Assembly (NCBI GenBank): GCA_002007465.1
Contig: LNAC01000772.1
Span: 289,015-353,014, forward strand
Direction of reading: 5' to 3'
DNA length: 64,000 nt
DNA from: Ailurus styani
Lineage: Eukaryota > Chordata > Mammalia > Carnivora > Ailuridae
The translations under genes and the position numbers were made by a program. Shown piece by piece: positions 1 through 12,326 of the stretch. Numbering within the stretch: the first letter of the stretch is position 1; each line of letters begins with the position of its first letter. A model generated the notes under the pieces. It was not told the DNA's origin. It saw only the letters and a program-made list of their open reading frames with translations, and ran no database searches.

Positions 1-124
1 AAGCAGAACAGTCCATGCTCAAACAATGGCCAGGGCCTAAGCCAAAGTTCCAGATCTGCCTCCCCTACTTTTTACTTCTCATATTCTCTCCAAGGAAAAC
101 CCTGCAAGATACCATGTAAACATA

Positions 125-582
125 TGTGATGGTTAATTTTATGTGTCACCTTGACTGGCCAAGGAGTAGTGCCCAGACTAAACACTGTTTCTGGGGGGGG
201 GGTGTGTCTGTGTGTGTGAGGGTGTTTCCAGATGAGATTGGCATTTGAGTCCATGGACTCAGTAGAGTACATGGTTCTTCCTGACATGGGTGGGCATCAT
301 CCGATCCACTGGGGACCTGAATAGAACAGAAAATGGAGGAAGGAGAAACCTGTTCTTTTTTCCTGCCTCACTGACTGAGTTGGGATCTTATCTCATCTTC
401 TGCCTGCAGTCTGAGATTTACATCATTGGCTCCTCTGGTTCTCTGGCTTTCAGTCTGGGACTGAATTACACCACCAGGTTTGCTGGTCTCTAGCTTGAAA
501 GTGGCAGATCATTAGATTTCTCACCTTCCATAAACCCATGAGCCAGTTTCTGTAACAAATCTCTCTAGACACACAGATATCC

Positions 583-641
<59 letters not shown>

Positions 642-850
642 TATACATATACACACATATATATACACACACACATATACATATATATACACATACATAC
701 ATATATATACACACACACATATCTATAGGTCTATATCTCTCTAGAGATAGACATCTATAGATAGATTTATTGTAGACATTGACATATAGATACTGACACA
801 GAGTGAGACCTATCTCTCCTATTGGTTGTTTTTATGGAGACCTCTAACAC
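125..850 (+). mobile_element. MLT2-like solo LTR (ERVL class) with an internal microsatellite
   Basis: The start reads TGTGATGGTTAATTTTATGTG, followed by CTTGACTGG, GAGGGTGTTTCCAGATGAGATT, GTGGGCATCATCCGATCC and ACTGAATTACACCACC. The end reads CCTATTGGTTGTTTTTATGGAGACC with AACAC near 850. This order matches ERVL MLT2-type LTRs. No internal retroviral sequence follows, so it is a solo LTR. The subfamily is uncertain. Confidence 0.75.
584..724. repeat. (TA)n/(CA)n compound microsatellite inside the LTR
   Basis: About 40 bases of pure TA alternation are followed by interspersed CA and TA runs up to about 724. It sits at the place where this LTR family ends its 'AATAAATCTC' part, which suggests it grew from a short TA stretch in the LTR. 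Confidence 0.95.
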
Positions 851-2034
851 CCAATAACCTTTTGGAGTCTGTTACCTTTTCTGAATACTCCAAGAGACCT
901 AAGTAAGGCCTCTTTCCAAAATAGCCTCAAGGCCCTAAGATCAGTTGATATGAAACAGGCAGAGGTTAGAAGAACACACTTTCTGTGAATGGTTCCATCC
1001 TTTGTGATTTCTGCCACAGACTGCCTCCTGAGTTTCATCTGACCTATGTGGTAAAAACCATGGTTCTTGTGGAAGACAGCTCCCCATGGGAAAACTGCAC
1101 ATGTACCTCTATGTACCTATCTACTCACACACAAACACACACATGAACACTCATGTCAGTCAATGAGTGTTACCCTTACTTTTTAAACTTTAAAAGCAAA
1201 GAATATTTTTATATATTTTAATCTTGTGTTGCAAGATTCTGGAGTCGGTGGAGGACACGAAGTGGTATCTGGAATTTAAAAAACAGGCAGTTACCTGAAA
1301 AGAGGCCAGCCTCCAGGAACAGAGGAAATCCCCAAGGTTACCCAAGGTCACACCTGGACAGAAACCTGGGATATCACGCAAAGGAGGTCCGGGGCATGTT
1401 GTGGATGATATTCTAAAATGTTAGTGTCTCCTAAAAGCGTGTCCACCCTGGGAGGTATGGACTGAAAGAATTTCAGAGAGGCAGGGCAGGTTCAGACTGT
1501 GAAAGACCAGCCAACAGTATGAAGTAGAACGATTCAGACATGGAACAGCATTTCATGGTGGGAAGCAGAGGGGTTTCATTAGGAGTCCAGCTGCCAGTGA
1601 TTCTCAGTAAGAAAAGCTGGTGGGAACAGAGGCTGCCAGTTCAATGAAGTCAGGGATGTAGCACCAGCTGTAAAGGATTCACCCCAGGAAGCACTGTTCG
1701 TAATTAACTACTACACAGATCAGAGCCAGCCAACACAGGCTCCTCCCACGTGGGTCAATCTACCAGTAATGCAAATAAAGCATCCCTGAAATATCACTCA
1801 ATTTTATTTTATCCAGAGGTTTTCAAAAGTACATCTTTTGTAGGTGATCAAAGTTTGTCACTTTTTTTTAAAAAAAAGAAGTGTCTTAATTAGGGAATTG
1901 CAGAAATACCCGCTTCTGTCAAGAGGGCAAGAACAACCTAAAGACTGATTATTACCCCATTCATGTCTAGAAAACAGGAAATAATTACAGAAAAATAAGT
2001 ATTTACACCCAGGTGTAAATCCTACACTGCATGG
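851..2034. other. Low-copy intron sequence
   Basis: I see no recognisable repeat or exon here apart from a short CA-rich patch at 1123-1146. ORFs are short and have no family signature. Confidence 0.5.
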
Positions 2035-2180
2035 CTTCTCAAATTTGAAGGGACTCAAATATGAATCCCCCAGGGATCTTATCAAAATGCAGATCCAGTC
2101 TCTGTGGGTCTAGGTAGAAGCTGGGACCTCTGCATCTCTCACCAGACCCAGGTGAGGGCACTGCTGCTGCTATACCCACC
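2035..2180 (+). mobile_element. Degraded MER5-like hAT DNA transposon fragment (tentative)
   Basis: CTTCTCAAATTTGAAGGG, CCCCAGGGATCTTATCAAAATGC and the CCAGACCCAGGTGAGG end region follow the order of MER5-type non-autonomous hAT-Charlie elements. Divergence is high, so this is tentative. Confidence 0.45.
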
Positions 2181-3329
2181 AACCTCTGGAGCAAGGACCT
2201 AGGAACACAAGGGATCATGTGCAAACAGTTAATCAAAGATCCATGATGCAGTATGGGTTTCCAGAACCAAGCACATTCCCTTACTGGTGATCTCAACCAC
2301 CTTTAAATTTACCTCCATGAAACACAAGGATTATCACCACAGACCACCACACCTGTGATACTACAAATCATATAGGCTCTTCCCTCAGATTCAAGGTGCC
2401 AAGAGCTAAAGGGCTCCTGCCAGTTGCAGAGGGTAATTCTGCAGTGTGGCTGGTAAACACTTATGAGGAGGCAGGAGAAACACGGGACATAAATTAAGGC
2501 TTGCTTCTGGATTATTTTCCCTTTGTGAGCCTGGCCTTTACAACAGTCCTCCAGCTTGAGGTGGAGCATCTCTGAGCCCTGGTGGCCACACGGACGCTCT
2601 AATGAAGTTGGCACTGGACTGGGGGGCACTGTGTCTGCTGAGCTCAGTTCCTGGGCTGCCAGGGTAGATGTGTCTAACAGCTGCTGGCACATCAAGCCAA
2701 TATCCTCCCTTTCTCTGTGAATACCTCCCAAGAACCGCAGGATGTGACAAAAGAATTCCCTCTAAAAATTAGAAATTTCCTTTAGAAGCACTGCCCTTGC
2801 CCCTGCAACTGAGCCAGTTAGAAGCCCCCACAAAGTGCTGGTTCTGTGGTACTTTTCCCCATGATCTTACACCAGGGAGGCTCAGGTTATAGCTGCAGAC
2901 CTGGCATCCCACAGCCCAGTGGCTGGCACTCTGCCATGGAGAGTTTGGTCTTACTGCAGTATTAAAGCTGCCCTGCTCTTGGGCACAGGCGGGCAGGGAC
3001 TCCCACAGCCCTGGGCAAGGGGTCAATGATGCAGCCTCCTCCTTCTCAGAACTCTGGACAATTCTCAACTCACCCCTTTATAAACTTTCCAGTCTCTCCA
3101 TTATTTCTGTGGACTTATAGAGCTCAAGACAGGCCTCCCACTTGAGGCAGATTTGCTGTGTTTATTCTTTGGTGAACCCTTCTCCCTGTACTAGGCCCAA
3201 AGGGGCTGCTCCCACCCTCCCTCCAGAAGCCCTTTAAGGACAGCAGCAGGAGCAAGACAAGAGCTGGTGATAAGAATGGCCACCCCCACTGACCATGGGT
3301 CTGCCAGGAAAGAAAGACCTCTGACGCTG

Positions 3330-3425
3330 TTCCCATTTTGCAGATATTGAGACTGAGGTCCAGAAAAGTCATATGACTTCTAGGGCACAAGCTAGCAAAT
3401 GCAGAACCAAAGCCTGCTCTCCACA
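3330..3425 (-). repeat. MIR fragment
   Basis: CCCATTTTGCAGATATTGAGACTGAGG, then a 'gtcatatgacttctagggcacaagctagcaaatg' type stretch, reproduces the antisense MIR core with moderate divergence. Confidence 0.65.
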
Positions 3426-4369
3426 CAGTTCTGTCACTAGCCCCCAACTTCAAGGGGACCAAGACTGCCAAGGCTCCTTCTTCTCAGAACGTCAACTCCA
3501 GCATCTTTCTTGCCAGGCGCTTGCAATGCCTTGTACCCTCAGAAAATGGGGATTTCCTCTGATCCAGCAATGAGAGTGAGAAGAGCTGGCAGCCACTGCA
3601 GCAGGTTGTAAAGCTGAGAAAACAGGAAGTTGCAGATCACTTCACAGGCCAAGAATGTACAACTTTATCTCTTCTTCACATTAACTGGTGGGCACAGCAT
3701 TTAGTTTTTTTTAGCATTTAGCATTTCCCATTTCTGTTCACCTATACTATTAATGGGTTTTTCTTCTAGAAATTCTTGGAGGGAATGGGATGCGCAGCAT
3801 CCATAAGCACCGAGAAGTCCCACGGTCACGTATCCTCCTCTACCCTTAGCAAGTAATGGGCAGCCTAGAAGCCTTGGTCTATTCCTTCACTGCTGCTTTA
3901 GGCAGCTTTCAGTGTGAATCCAGCTCTGCTCCACTCAACAGATCAAATTACTTAGCCAATGCCTCCTTGAGAGAAGGGATTTTTTTAGTTTTAATTAAAG
4001 TGCTTATCACACATGTGCTTAATACATCTGTAAGCAATGAATGAATCTTTCAGAACTTTCTGTTTCCTCATCTGCACAACCTGGATACAACCATCCTCTG
4101 AAGGACAAGGCCCCATCCTCAACACTGCCTCGCTGCCCCCACTCTGGCTGCTCCTCACACAAGGAGGGCAAAAAGCAAAGACACAGAAACGGCTTGGTTG
4201 TCTCTGAACATCTTGGCCAGATCCCTGAGGGTGGTAAGGTGTCCTACTAATTAAGCCCAAATGCAGCACTGCTGTGGCAACACAGGATCGGCAGCGGCCC
4301 CAGTGCTGCACCCTTGTTGAAAAGCAGCTAGTCCCCCTCTTTATGATCTGCTAACAGTAGTGTGAGCCA

Positions 4370-4480
4370 GGTACATGCAGTGGGCCCAGATGGATCATGT
4401 CATCTCACCTGCCAATAGCCCCACGAGGGTCCCCCATTACCCCCATCTTACCAGTTGGGAGGTGTAAAGAGGGGTCCCTT
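4370..4480 (-). repeat. MIR/L2-type fragment (tentative)
   Basis: CATGTCATCTCACC, CCCCACGAGGGT and CCCCATCTTACCAGTTGGGAGG follow the order of MIR-family antisense copies (atctcattt, ccctgtgagg, ccccattttacagatgagg). Confidence 0.45.
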
Positions 4481-6444
4481 GGGCCCAAGCCAGGTCTTTC
4501 TATCACAGAACCCCAGAGCTCAATGTCTGTGCTCAACTCCAAGAGAACCCATCATGCCTCAGCAAAGCCTCCTGGACTGAAGCCATGTACTAAAACCACA
4601 GCCTGGAAAAGCACAGTCAGAATGCACCCTAGAAATCATCTAGTCAGGGTCCTGTCAACACTTCAAATGACTGGAACCATCTTATCAAACAAAATCTTAA
4701 GTGAAACCCATATATGTGTGTTTCTATCTACTCTATCTGTGTGCGTATATGTACCTATATACATGTGAATGCATACATTACAGAGACATAGAAACACACA
4801 TACATATGCATTTTGCCCTGACCTGTTTCTTCGCATCAGCAGTGTCTCTAGACCAAGGTGTTCTGCTACATAGCCCAATACAGTCAGATTTTTAGACAGT
4901 AATCAATTTAATTTCTGTCTGTTCTGGCCTAGGGAGCTTCTCCTTAGCTTTACCACAGTGCCAACAGCCCCTGCAGGCTTCTGAGCTGGAGAGTGCCTAG
5001 AAAAGCACCACAATCCATGTGGGTGACTCTGGCAGTTGCTGCAGAGAGTGGGGGGCTAACTGTGGTGAGAAACACCACATGGACACCACAGAGCATCTTA
5101 GAGAAGGTGTGAGGAGGAGCCAAGTCAGGCTGTTGGTGGTGGGGAGAGGACAGATACAAGAACCCCTGAAGGGTGCCTTCAATGAGCTGGAGCAAGCCAG
5201 GGGGCAGGAGAAGGGGCACTGGGAGAATGGGCTCTGCAGCCAGGATACCTATTGGCAATGGCCCCTCCCCTGAGTAGCTGCCGGATTTTAGACAAGGTGC
5301 CTACTGTCTTGGACCTAGGCCACCTTTTTTGTAAATTAGGGAAGCAACTGTACTTGTCTTGGGATAGTGGTCCACAGCCCTGGGGAGCCTGGAACACCCC
5401 AGTGAATACCCATCCCACACCAAGGGAGCCAGAGTGTTGGTGGGCCAGGCCCTCAGGGATACCTAAAGTGCCCCCCCAGGTAGTCCTGTGCCCCTCCCAC
5501 TGTGGGTTTAGATCAAACATGCTAATAACATGCTAAGTGGTAAGTTACCAGCAAATGTTAGCTATAGAGACCATAGGAGAGCCACCGGGCAGCTTTCAAA
5601 GATCTGAAGAACTCTCCTGTAGATGGGGAGATTAGATGTCCTCCATGTGGTCTTAAGGGGGGGACCTTTTAAAGTCATATATTTGAGGCAAATCTGAAGT
5701 GCTCACCTGGACAGACAGAGGGAAGGGCCCTACATGTGTCTGCCTGAGGTGACACCTGGTGAGGGTGGGGCCAAGGAAGGCTGTCTCCCAAATGCCCCTC
5801 ATCCCTAGAGTCTGGTTCCTAGGCATTGCCCTGGTAGAATCTAGAGGCCTGGGAACTGGTTGTCTGTACTCAGTGAGGCAGGGTCAGGACAGTGGTAACC
5901 AGCTACTGGGCTGGGGTGGCTGGGAAATGACCAGACCATCACAGGATGAAGTGGAAGGAACAGCCATGATAAAGGAAATGGTCAGGTCCGTGGAACCTCC
6001 GGAGATATGAGGTGGGTGGTGAACAGGAGTGCCCAGACCACCTGCTCCACAGCAACCCAATACCACTAACTGTGGACTTTTTAGCGAAAGGTATAACAAG
6101 GGGGTAAATGGCTTCATCTTCTTAGAATAAAAGCAAATGTTCCCTATTCCCATCATGTCATAGCTGTGGAATGAGAAGCACAAACTCTGAGCTGGCCAGG
6201 AAGCCCACCGGGGCCAGGTGTGGTGGTGCCAGCCACAGAGACTCAGACTCTCACCCTGTCTGACCCCCAGGTCCAGGCCTTGGTTTCCCAAAATGACTCT
6301 CAGAAGATTGGTCTTTTGACTACTGGTATAAAGTAAGTCCTGAGACTCCTTTTATAATGTCAAATGAATAGGTGAATAGGAAACACACAAGATGCCCTGT
6401 CAATGGAAAAGACATCTTCTTTGAAGGAAACTAAAATCAAAGGA

Positions 6445-6634
6445 CTCTAGTCAGAGAGTCCGTTAAGCGTTGGACTCTCACTTTTGCCTCAGGGCGTGGG
6501 TCTTAGGGTCATGGGATCAAGCCCCAAGCTGGGCTCAGCACTCAGCACAGAGTCTACTTGGGATTCTTTCTCTCCCTCTTCCTCTGCCCCTCCCCCTACT
6601 CATGTGTGCTCTCTCTCTCTAAAATAAATAAGTA
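6445..6634 (+). mobile_element. CAN-SINE, old copy
   Basis: The head is degraded (GTTAAGCGTTGGACTC). The body GTCATGGGATCAAGCCCC and CAGAGTCTACTTGGGATTC and the TAAAATAAATAAGTA tail are clear. It is an older subfamily than its neighbour and is directly abutted by the next SINE. Confidence 0.8.
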
Positions 6635-6635
6635 G

Positions 6636-6833
6636 GGGTGCCTGGGTGGCTCAGTGGGTTAAGCCTCTGCCTTCAGCTCAGGTCATGATCTCAGGGTCCT
6701 GGGATAGAGCCCTACATCATGCTCTCTGCTCAGTGGAGAGCCTGCTTCCCCCTCTCCCTCTGCCTGCCTCTCTGTCTACTTGTGATCTCTCTCTCTCTCT
6801 GTCAAATAAATAAATAAAATCTTTAAAAAAAAT
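6636..6833 (+). mobile_element. CAN-SINE, mustelid-type
   Basis: Full tRNA-like head (GGGTGCCTGGGTGGCTCAG), CT-rich stretch and TAAATAAAATCTTT tail. It is inserted at the A-rich end of the older SINE at 6445-6634. Confidence 0.95.
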
Positions 6834-6851
6834 TTGTCCCTCACCATTTCT

Positions 6852-7061
6852 TTTTTATTTTAAAGATTTTTTTTAATTTATTCATTTGACACAGAGAAAG
6901 AGATTACAAGTAGGCAGAGAGGAAGGCAGAGAGAGAGGAGAGAGGAGGAAGCAGGCTCCCTGCTGAGCAGAGAGCCCGATGTGGGCCTCGATCCCAGGAC
7001 CCTGGGATCATGACCTGAGCAGAAGGCAGTGGCTTTAACCCACTGAGCCACCCAGGCACCC
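6852..7061 (-). mobile_element. CAN-SINE with perfect 16-bp target-site duplication
   Basis: Full-length antisense copy. GTCCCTCACCATTTCT is present at 6836-6851 and 7062-7077 without mismatch, which indicates a recent insertion. It lies head-on against the tail of the plus-strand SINE ending near 6833. Confidence 0.97.
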
Positions 7062-7167
7062 GTCCCTCACCATTTCTAAGACAAATTACTTAGGAGGGAG
7101 CATTTGTGTCCTGGCATGGTGTGAACTATTAGGTAAACTATTAACTATTAAGAACTATTAAGTGACC

Positions 7168-7211
7168 AACACACACACACACACACACACGCATACATGC
7201 ACACACACGCA
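7168..7211. repeat. (CA)n microsatellite
   Basis: About 11 uninterrupted CA units, then interrupted ACGCATACATGC-type units. Confidence 0.9.
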
Positions 7212-7660
7212 CAAATACTTAAAAGAACTCTAACCAAATTTTTGAAATCTTCCCAATAGTACAATTCTTGTTCTTTTTGTTCCACCATCATCCACAGAGT
7301 TTTTAATATCTAACATACATATATTAATGTTCAGTCTCTTGGCAGGCAGCAGCCAGCCAGAGAAAGTCATCCTTGCCTCAAGTCTTTGGCAACTGCACCA
7401 CAGTCCCCCCAATCTCTTTCCAGTTCTAGTAACCCACAGACAACTGCCGTCCAGAAGAAGACGATCCTCCTTGGAAGGATCCTCAGAAGATCAACAGCAG
7501 CCTAACACTACGTCACAATCCCTCATACTTCATACACAATACCTCACACACTTCACTTTGTCTCATTTTGTCTCACAGGCCTTTGATCATCTCACATTGT
7601 CACAAGAAGGGTGACTACAGTAAGATATTTTGAGAGAAAACTATATTCACATAACATTTT

Positions 7661-7871
7661 TAAAAATATTTTATTTATTTATTTCACAGAGAGAGCGATC
7701 ACAAGTAGGCAGAGAGAGCAATCACAAGTAGGCAGAGAGGCAGGCAGAGGGAGAGGGGGAAGCAGGCTCCCTGCTGAGCAGAGAGCCCGATGCGGGGCTT
7801 GATCCCAGGACCCTGAGATCATGACCTGAGCTGAAGGCAGAAGCTTAACCCACTGAGCCACTCAGGCACCC
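7661..7871 (-). mobile_element. CAN-SINE with an internal tandem duplication
   Basis: Flanked by an imperfect duplication of CACATAAC (7648 and 7872). The body repeats the block ATCACAAGTAGGCAGAGAG twice (around 7698 and 7720), which is unusual for the family. Confidence 0.93.
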
Positions 7872-8231
7872 CACATAACTTTTATTATAGCATATTGTTA
7901 TAATTGTTTTACCTTACTATTAGGTATTATTAATCTTACTGTGCCTAATATGTAAATTAAACTTTACCACAGGTATGTATGTATAGGAAAAAACATATAC
8001 ATAGGGTTCAGTACTATCTTTGGTTTCAGGCATCTACTCGGGGCCTTGGAATGCATCCCCCCTGAATAATATTAGGGCTCACATTTCTAGCAAGAAGTTC
8101 ATTAAGAGAAAGCATTTTCCTCCTGGCAGTGGAAGAGAAGAAATGTGGAACACAACAGTGGGTTGATCTGAGGTGATCGGCATGCTAATGGTACCTGCAG
8201 AAATAGCACTGCTTTCCTTGACACTGCACTT

Positions 8232-8590
8232 TTATGGGTGGAGTTGTGTCCTCTCCCAATTCCTACAATCGAATGCTAACTCTCAGCACCCCGGAATGTA
8301 GAGATGGGGTCTTCAGGTAATCCAGGTAAAATATTAGGGTGGGTCCTAGTCCAATCTCACCGGTGTCCTGATAAGAAGAGATGAGGACACAGGCACAGAG
8401 GGAAGACCATGTGAGAACACAAGGAGAAGATGGCCATCTACAATCCAAAGAGAGAAACCTCTGAAGAGACAAGCCCTGTGACACCTTGATCTGGGACTTC
8501 CAGCCTCCAGGAATATGAGACAAGACATTTTGGTTATTTAAGCTACTCGGTCTGTGGGACTTTGTTGTGGCACCTTTAGCAAATTAATAC
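8232..8590 (+). mobile_element. MLT1-type solo LTR (ERVL-MaLR)
   Basis: GGGTGGAGTTGTGTCC, CTGATAAGAAGAGATGAGGACAC, ACACCTTGATCTGGGACTTCC, GCCTCCAGGAATATGAGA and TTTGTTGTGGCACC...AATTAATAC follow the MLT1/MST LTR layout. Confidence 0.8.
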
Positions 8591-8618
8591 ATGCACATTT
8601 AAAACATGATCAGCACAG

Positions 8619-8828
8619 GGGCACCTGAGTGGCTTAGTCGTTAAGTGTCTGCCTTCTGCTCAGATCATGATCCCAGGGTCCTAGGATCAAGCCCTGCATC
8701 GGGCTCTCTGCTCATGGGGAAGCCTGCTTCTCCCTCTCCCACTCCCCTTGCCTGACTTCCCTCACTAGCTGTGCTTCTCTCTGTCAACTAAATAAATAAA
8801 ATCTTAATAAATAAATAAACAAATAAAC
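8619..8828 (+). mobile_element. CAN-SINE with 14-bp target-site duplication
   Basis: CATGATCAGCACAG occurs at 8605-8618 and 8829-8842. Older head sequence (GCACCTGAGTGGCTTAGTCG) and a TAAATAAATAAACAAATAAAC tail. Confidence 0.95.
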
Positions 8829-9559
8829 CATGATCAGCACAGAAACTGAGAATTACTCCACTGAAGCCTTGAGCCATCACTGCCTGAGATTTCAGTTGGG
8901 AGACACCCGCACTCCAGAACTTGATGCTGATAGGTGAGCTGGTATGTAACTCATTGACGCCTGCAGACGAAAGCTAAAAGACCAGGAGCCACCAGGCAGC
9001 ACTGGGCCCCAGGGCCCCAGAACTGGGGTTTGAGAGCTGTAGCATCACAAAGCTAACACCAGGCCCTCCTCCTTTTCTTCCTTCCAGTCCTGACATAAGC
9101 CTGAATTTCTTCCCCATTCCTCAGGAGGATTCCTTGTGGAGGCTAGAGAGAGCACCCTGAGCACTCACTCTGGGACAGTGTGGCCGGCACCTGGCCCATG
9201 CCGTGGGGGGTCTCTGGGCCTGTAGTTTCAGGGAATTGGTACACCTAGGCTTGACCACAGCAGCAAAGGGGTACTTGATGAGTGCCACCAACATGCCACC
9301 ACCACAGGCCTGTGTGTCTTTACTGGAGGAGAGGCAGATCTCTCCTGTGATCTAAGTAAACCAGGGACTTAGTAATCCCATCCCCCCAATATTGGCTGTT
9401 AGTGAGCACATGGTGCCTTTAGAAAGTAGCTTTTCAAACCGATCTGCCCATGGAGCTGCTCCAGTGTCACTCACAAGTGCCCAAGTCCATGTTTTGGGAG
9501 TATCCAAAACTCCTGTTAATTGCAAGCATTATTAAAATTTTGATTTGCAGAAATAACGG

Positions 9560-9655
9560 CAACTCCCTCACAGAGTCATCAAGAAAATTAGAAGCAACAA
9601 TGTCATATGAAGACTCGAAGAGGGCCTGGCACATAGTGGACACTGAATGAATATG
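9560..9655 (+). repeat. MIR/L2 3'-end-like fragment
   Basis: GGCCTGGCACATAGTGGACACTGAATGAATATG matches the shared 3' end of MIR and L2 elements. Confidence 0.55.
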
Positions 9656-10365
9656 AACTGGGACCATTACTAAGGGTAGGGGGGTTGGAGAGTCTCATTA
9701 TTCTTACCACAAGGGTTATAAGCTTTCTGAACACTGACACAGAGCTCCCACCAATTCCAGGTTCTACGTGGCACCAGCTCCTGAATCTTTTGTCAACAAG
9801 AGATTTACAAGCAGGTTGTCAGAAAGACCCCAGTCTCCCAAGGGTGAATGATGAGCAGGAACACACCAACAGGCAGAAGCAAGCTACTATCCAAGTGTCC
9901 CCAAGCCTTTGGACTTTAAAGCTTGGATGAACAGCCCAGTCTCAGCACCTGAACCCAACCCTACACATACCACCTTTCTCTGCCCACTGTTAGGTTTGAA
10001 AGGCCAACACTCAGAATACCAAAGACGGATTTCCATGGCCAACACCAGCTTCACTGGGCCAAGGTGGAGTCATCAACCTTACAAGTCTGTCCTCAAAAAA
10101 ATTTCCTGCCTGATGGTCAAGGCTCCAGAACTCTTGATAAAGGCCGGAAAAGCAAACCAACTATTTGAAGTCACATCCAAAACAAACCTAAATCCATATG
10201 CTTTGAAGTTGGTCTTTTTCAACCAACCAAACAAAAGGGTTCATTTTTGGACTACAGAAGGTGTTACTGTGGAAAAGTGAGCCATTACAGGTGAGTGAGA
10301 ACTATGTTTTTTCCCTCTCTCTCAAAGACAGAAGAACCGCATGTAGACATTTTTGTTTGGGTAAG

Positions 10366-10366
<1 letters not shown>

Positions 10367-10425
<59 letters not shown>
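10367..10425. repeat. (TG)n microsatellite
   Basis: About 26 near-perfect TG units; probably length-polymorphic. Confidence 0.97.
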
Positions 10426-11519
10426 TATGAAAAAGAACGATTTTAAGTTTTGGCCCAATTCTTAACTTACAAAACCCCATCCAGATGTACCCAAGTGCTT
10501 GCTCTCTGGAACTAGAGGGCAAGACTTTTGACACTAGCAATGATATGCTTTCTATAATGGGAGGTGAGCATAAGGCATTCTGACAGATATACCACTGGAA
10601 AACCACTTCAGTGAAAACCAACAAACTAAAAAAGCTTTCAGTCCGATCCCAACTTGGTTAAAATTCCCATTGGGGTCTGTTAAGTCACATAATTTGGTAC
10701 CTTTCACAGCATGGATTATTCATTAGCAATGGTGAAAAAGACCTGAATTTATTTCATTACAGTTGAAACCCAATTTAGATGTTAGAAAATACGGTTTCAT
10801 TTACACACAAGTAGGTAATAGTATCTTCTGAAGTATAGTTCTTGCTTAAAACAGGTTTCTTATAAGCTGTGGTTTATGCTAATATCATGAGGGTACAAAT
10901 GTGTATACTGATATTTCTGTGTATACATATGCATATATGTGTCTCATTTATGAAGAGGAGAAATCCTAGGAAGCACTAATGCCAAAATGAGAACCAAAGT
11001 TCTGCCTTTCACTAGAGGAACACATGCAAATTGAAAGCATTACATAACTTCCCCAATAAATCTTGGTGAAATGAGAAAATAGACTCTGACAAATTCAGAA
11101 ACAGAATTAGAATAACTCAAAGAATTCAAATGCTGTGGCAATCAGGGTGTGGTGACTGGTTTCAAGTTGTAGAAACAGGGATTTTCCTCTCACTGGGGGA
11201 TCTGCTTACAAAACAAGTGGAAGGGATAGGCCAGGCACAGGCACCCCCTCAAGGGGCATGGTGTTCCCCAGTCCACTGAGCGAAGTGTGGACTGTCCAGA
11301 CACCACCCCACCTAATGCACACAGTGCACTGTAGGTGATCAATAACTAGACTGACAATTCCAGATTCTCTAGGAATGCTGCTTTTACAGGTCGATCTGCT
11401 TCTAGAACATCATGTCTTAGCCCAGGAAAGGATATTTATCCTCTCCTTGAAGATAACAGAAAGTGATAAGTCAAGCCCTTTTATTTCATTTTGCTTTTTT
11501 CTTTGAAAGATACACAGCC

Positions 11520-11740
11520 ACACTTGCACACACACACACGCCTTGCACACTCACACTCATAAGTGTTTGCACACGGACACACTCATCCAATCACATGCTA
11601 GCATGTGTGCACACATGTGTACACACACATATGCTCACACATGCACACAAACATACACATCCATACCCACTTACAGACTGTCAATTGGGCAGATCTCACA
11701 TTGTCGGCTCTTCTCACTGGTAAAGAAATTTCTAGCCCAG

Positions 11741-11779
<39 letters not shown>
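11520..11779. repeat. CA-rich compound repeat
   Basis: Imperfect CACA/CATG-rich sequence from 11520 to about 11665, 75 bases of ordinary sequence, then a clean (CA)n run from 11742 to 11779. Confidence 0.9.
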
Positions 11780-11780
<1 letters not shown>

Positions 11781-12123
11781 CTCAAACTCTTTGCAACTGT
11801 GGATGCAATTCAACTACATTTAGGAAAGTTGGAATTTGATTAAATTCTTTTTTTATTTTTACAGTGAAAATATAATCAATGAGAAAGATAGCATTTCAGA
11901 TCACATACCGCCATAAATAGAGCAAAACGTATTAATGTTTTGGTTGTCTTTTTCCTGGAACAAAAAATGACCACTTCCAATCACACAAAAACATGAAGTT
12001 AAACATATGCAAAGAATGTTTAAGTTCCATACGTAATAAGATATTTTTGGATTAATACGTCAGGTTAGCCTAGTATTATCAACTTCATGGCATTTAGCTG
12101 TTCTCATTAAGATCACAGTTCTT

Positions 12124-12314
12124 GGGGCACCTGGGTGGCTCAGTGGGTTAAGCCTCTGCCTTCAGCTCAGGTCATGATCTCAGGGTCCTGGGATTGAGTC
12201 CTGCATCAGGCTCTCTGCTCAGCAGGAAGCCTGCTTCTCCCTACTCTGCCTACCTCTCTGCCTACTTGTGATCTCTCTGTCAGATAAATATATAAAATAT
12301 TAAAAAAAAAGAAT
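12124..12314 (+). mobile_element. CAN-SINE with 12-bp target-site duplication
   Basis: ATCACAGTTCTT is present at 12112-12123 and 12315-12326. Mustelid-type body with TGCCTACTTGTGATCTC. Confidence 0.97.
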
Positions 12315-12326
12315 ATCACAGTTCTT

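Larger units (their letters stand above)
2181..6444. other. Mostly low-copy intron with short MIR/L2-like remnants
   Basis: Apart from MIR-like pieces at about 3330-3425 and 4370-4480 and a CA/TA-rich patch near 4715-4810, nothing was recognised. No ORF here shows a protein family signature or splice-site context. Confidence 0.5.
8843..12111. other. Low-copy intron with microsatellites
   Basis: Other than a MIR 3'-end-like piece near 9560-9655 and TG/CA tracts at 10367 and 11520-11779, no repeat family or exon was recognised. Confidence 0.5.

Noticed and set aside
450..718. Tyr/Val/Cys-rich ORFs on the minus strand
   Set aside because: Translation of the TA/CA microsatellite.
5210..5345. 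Possible MIR
   Set aside because: Only short scattered similarity to the MIR core; below what I would support.
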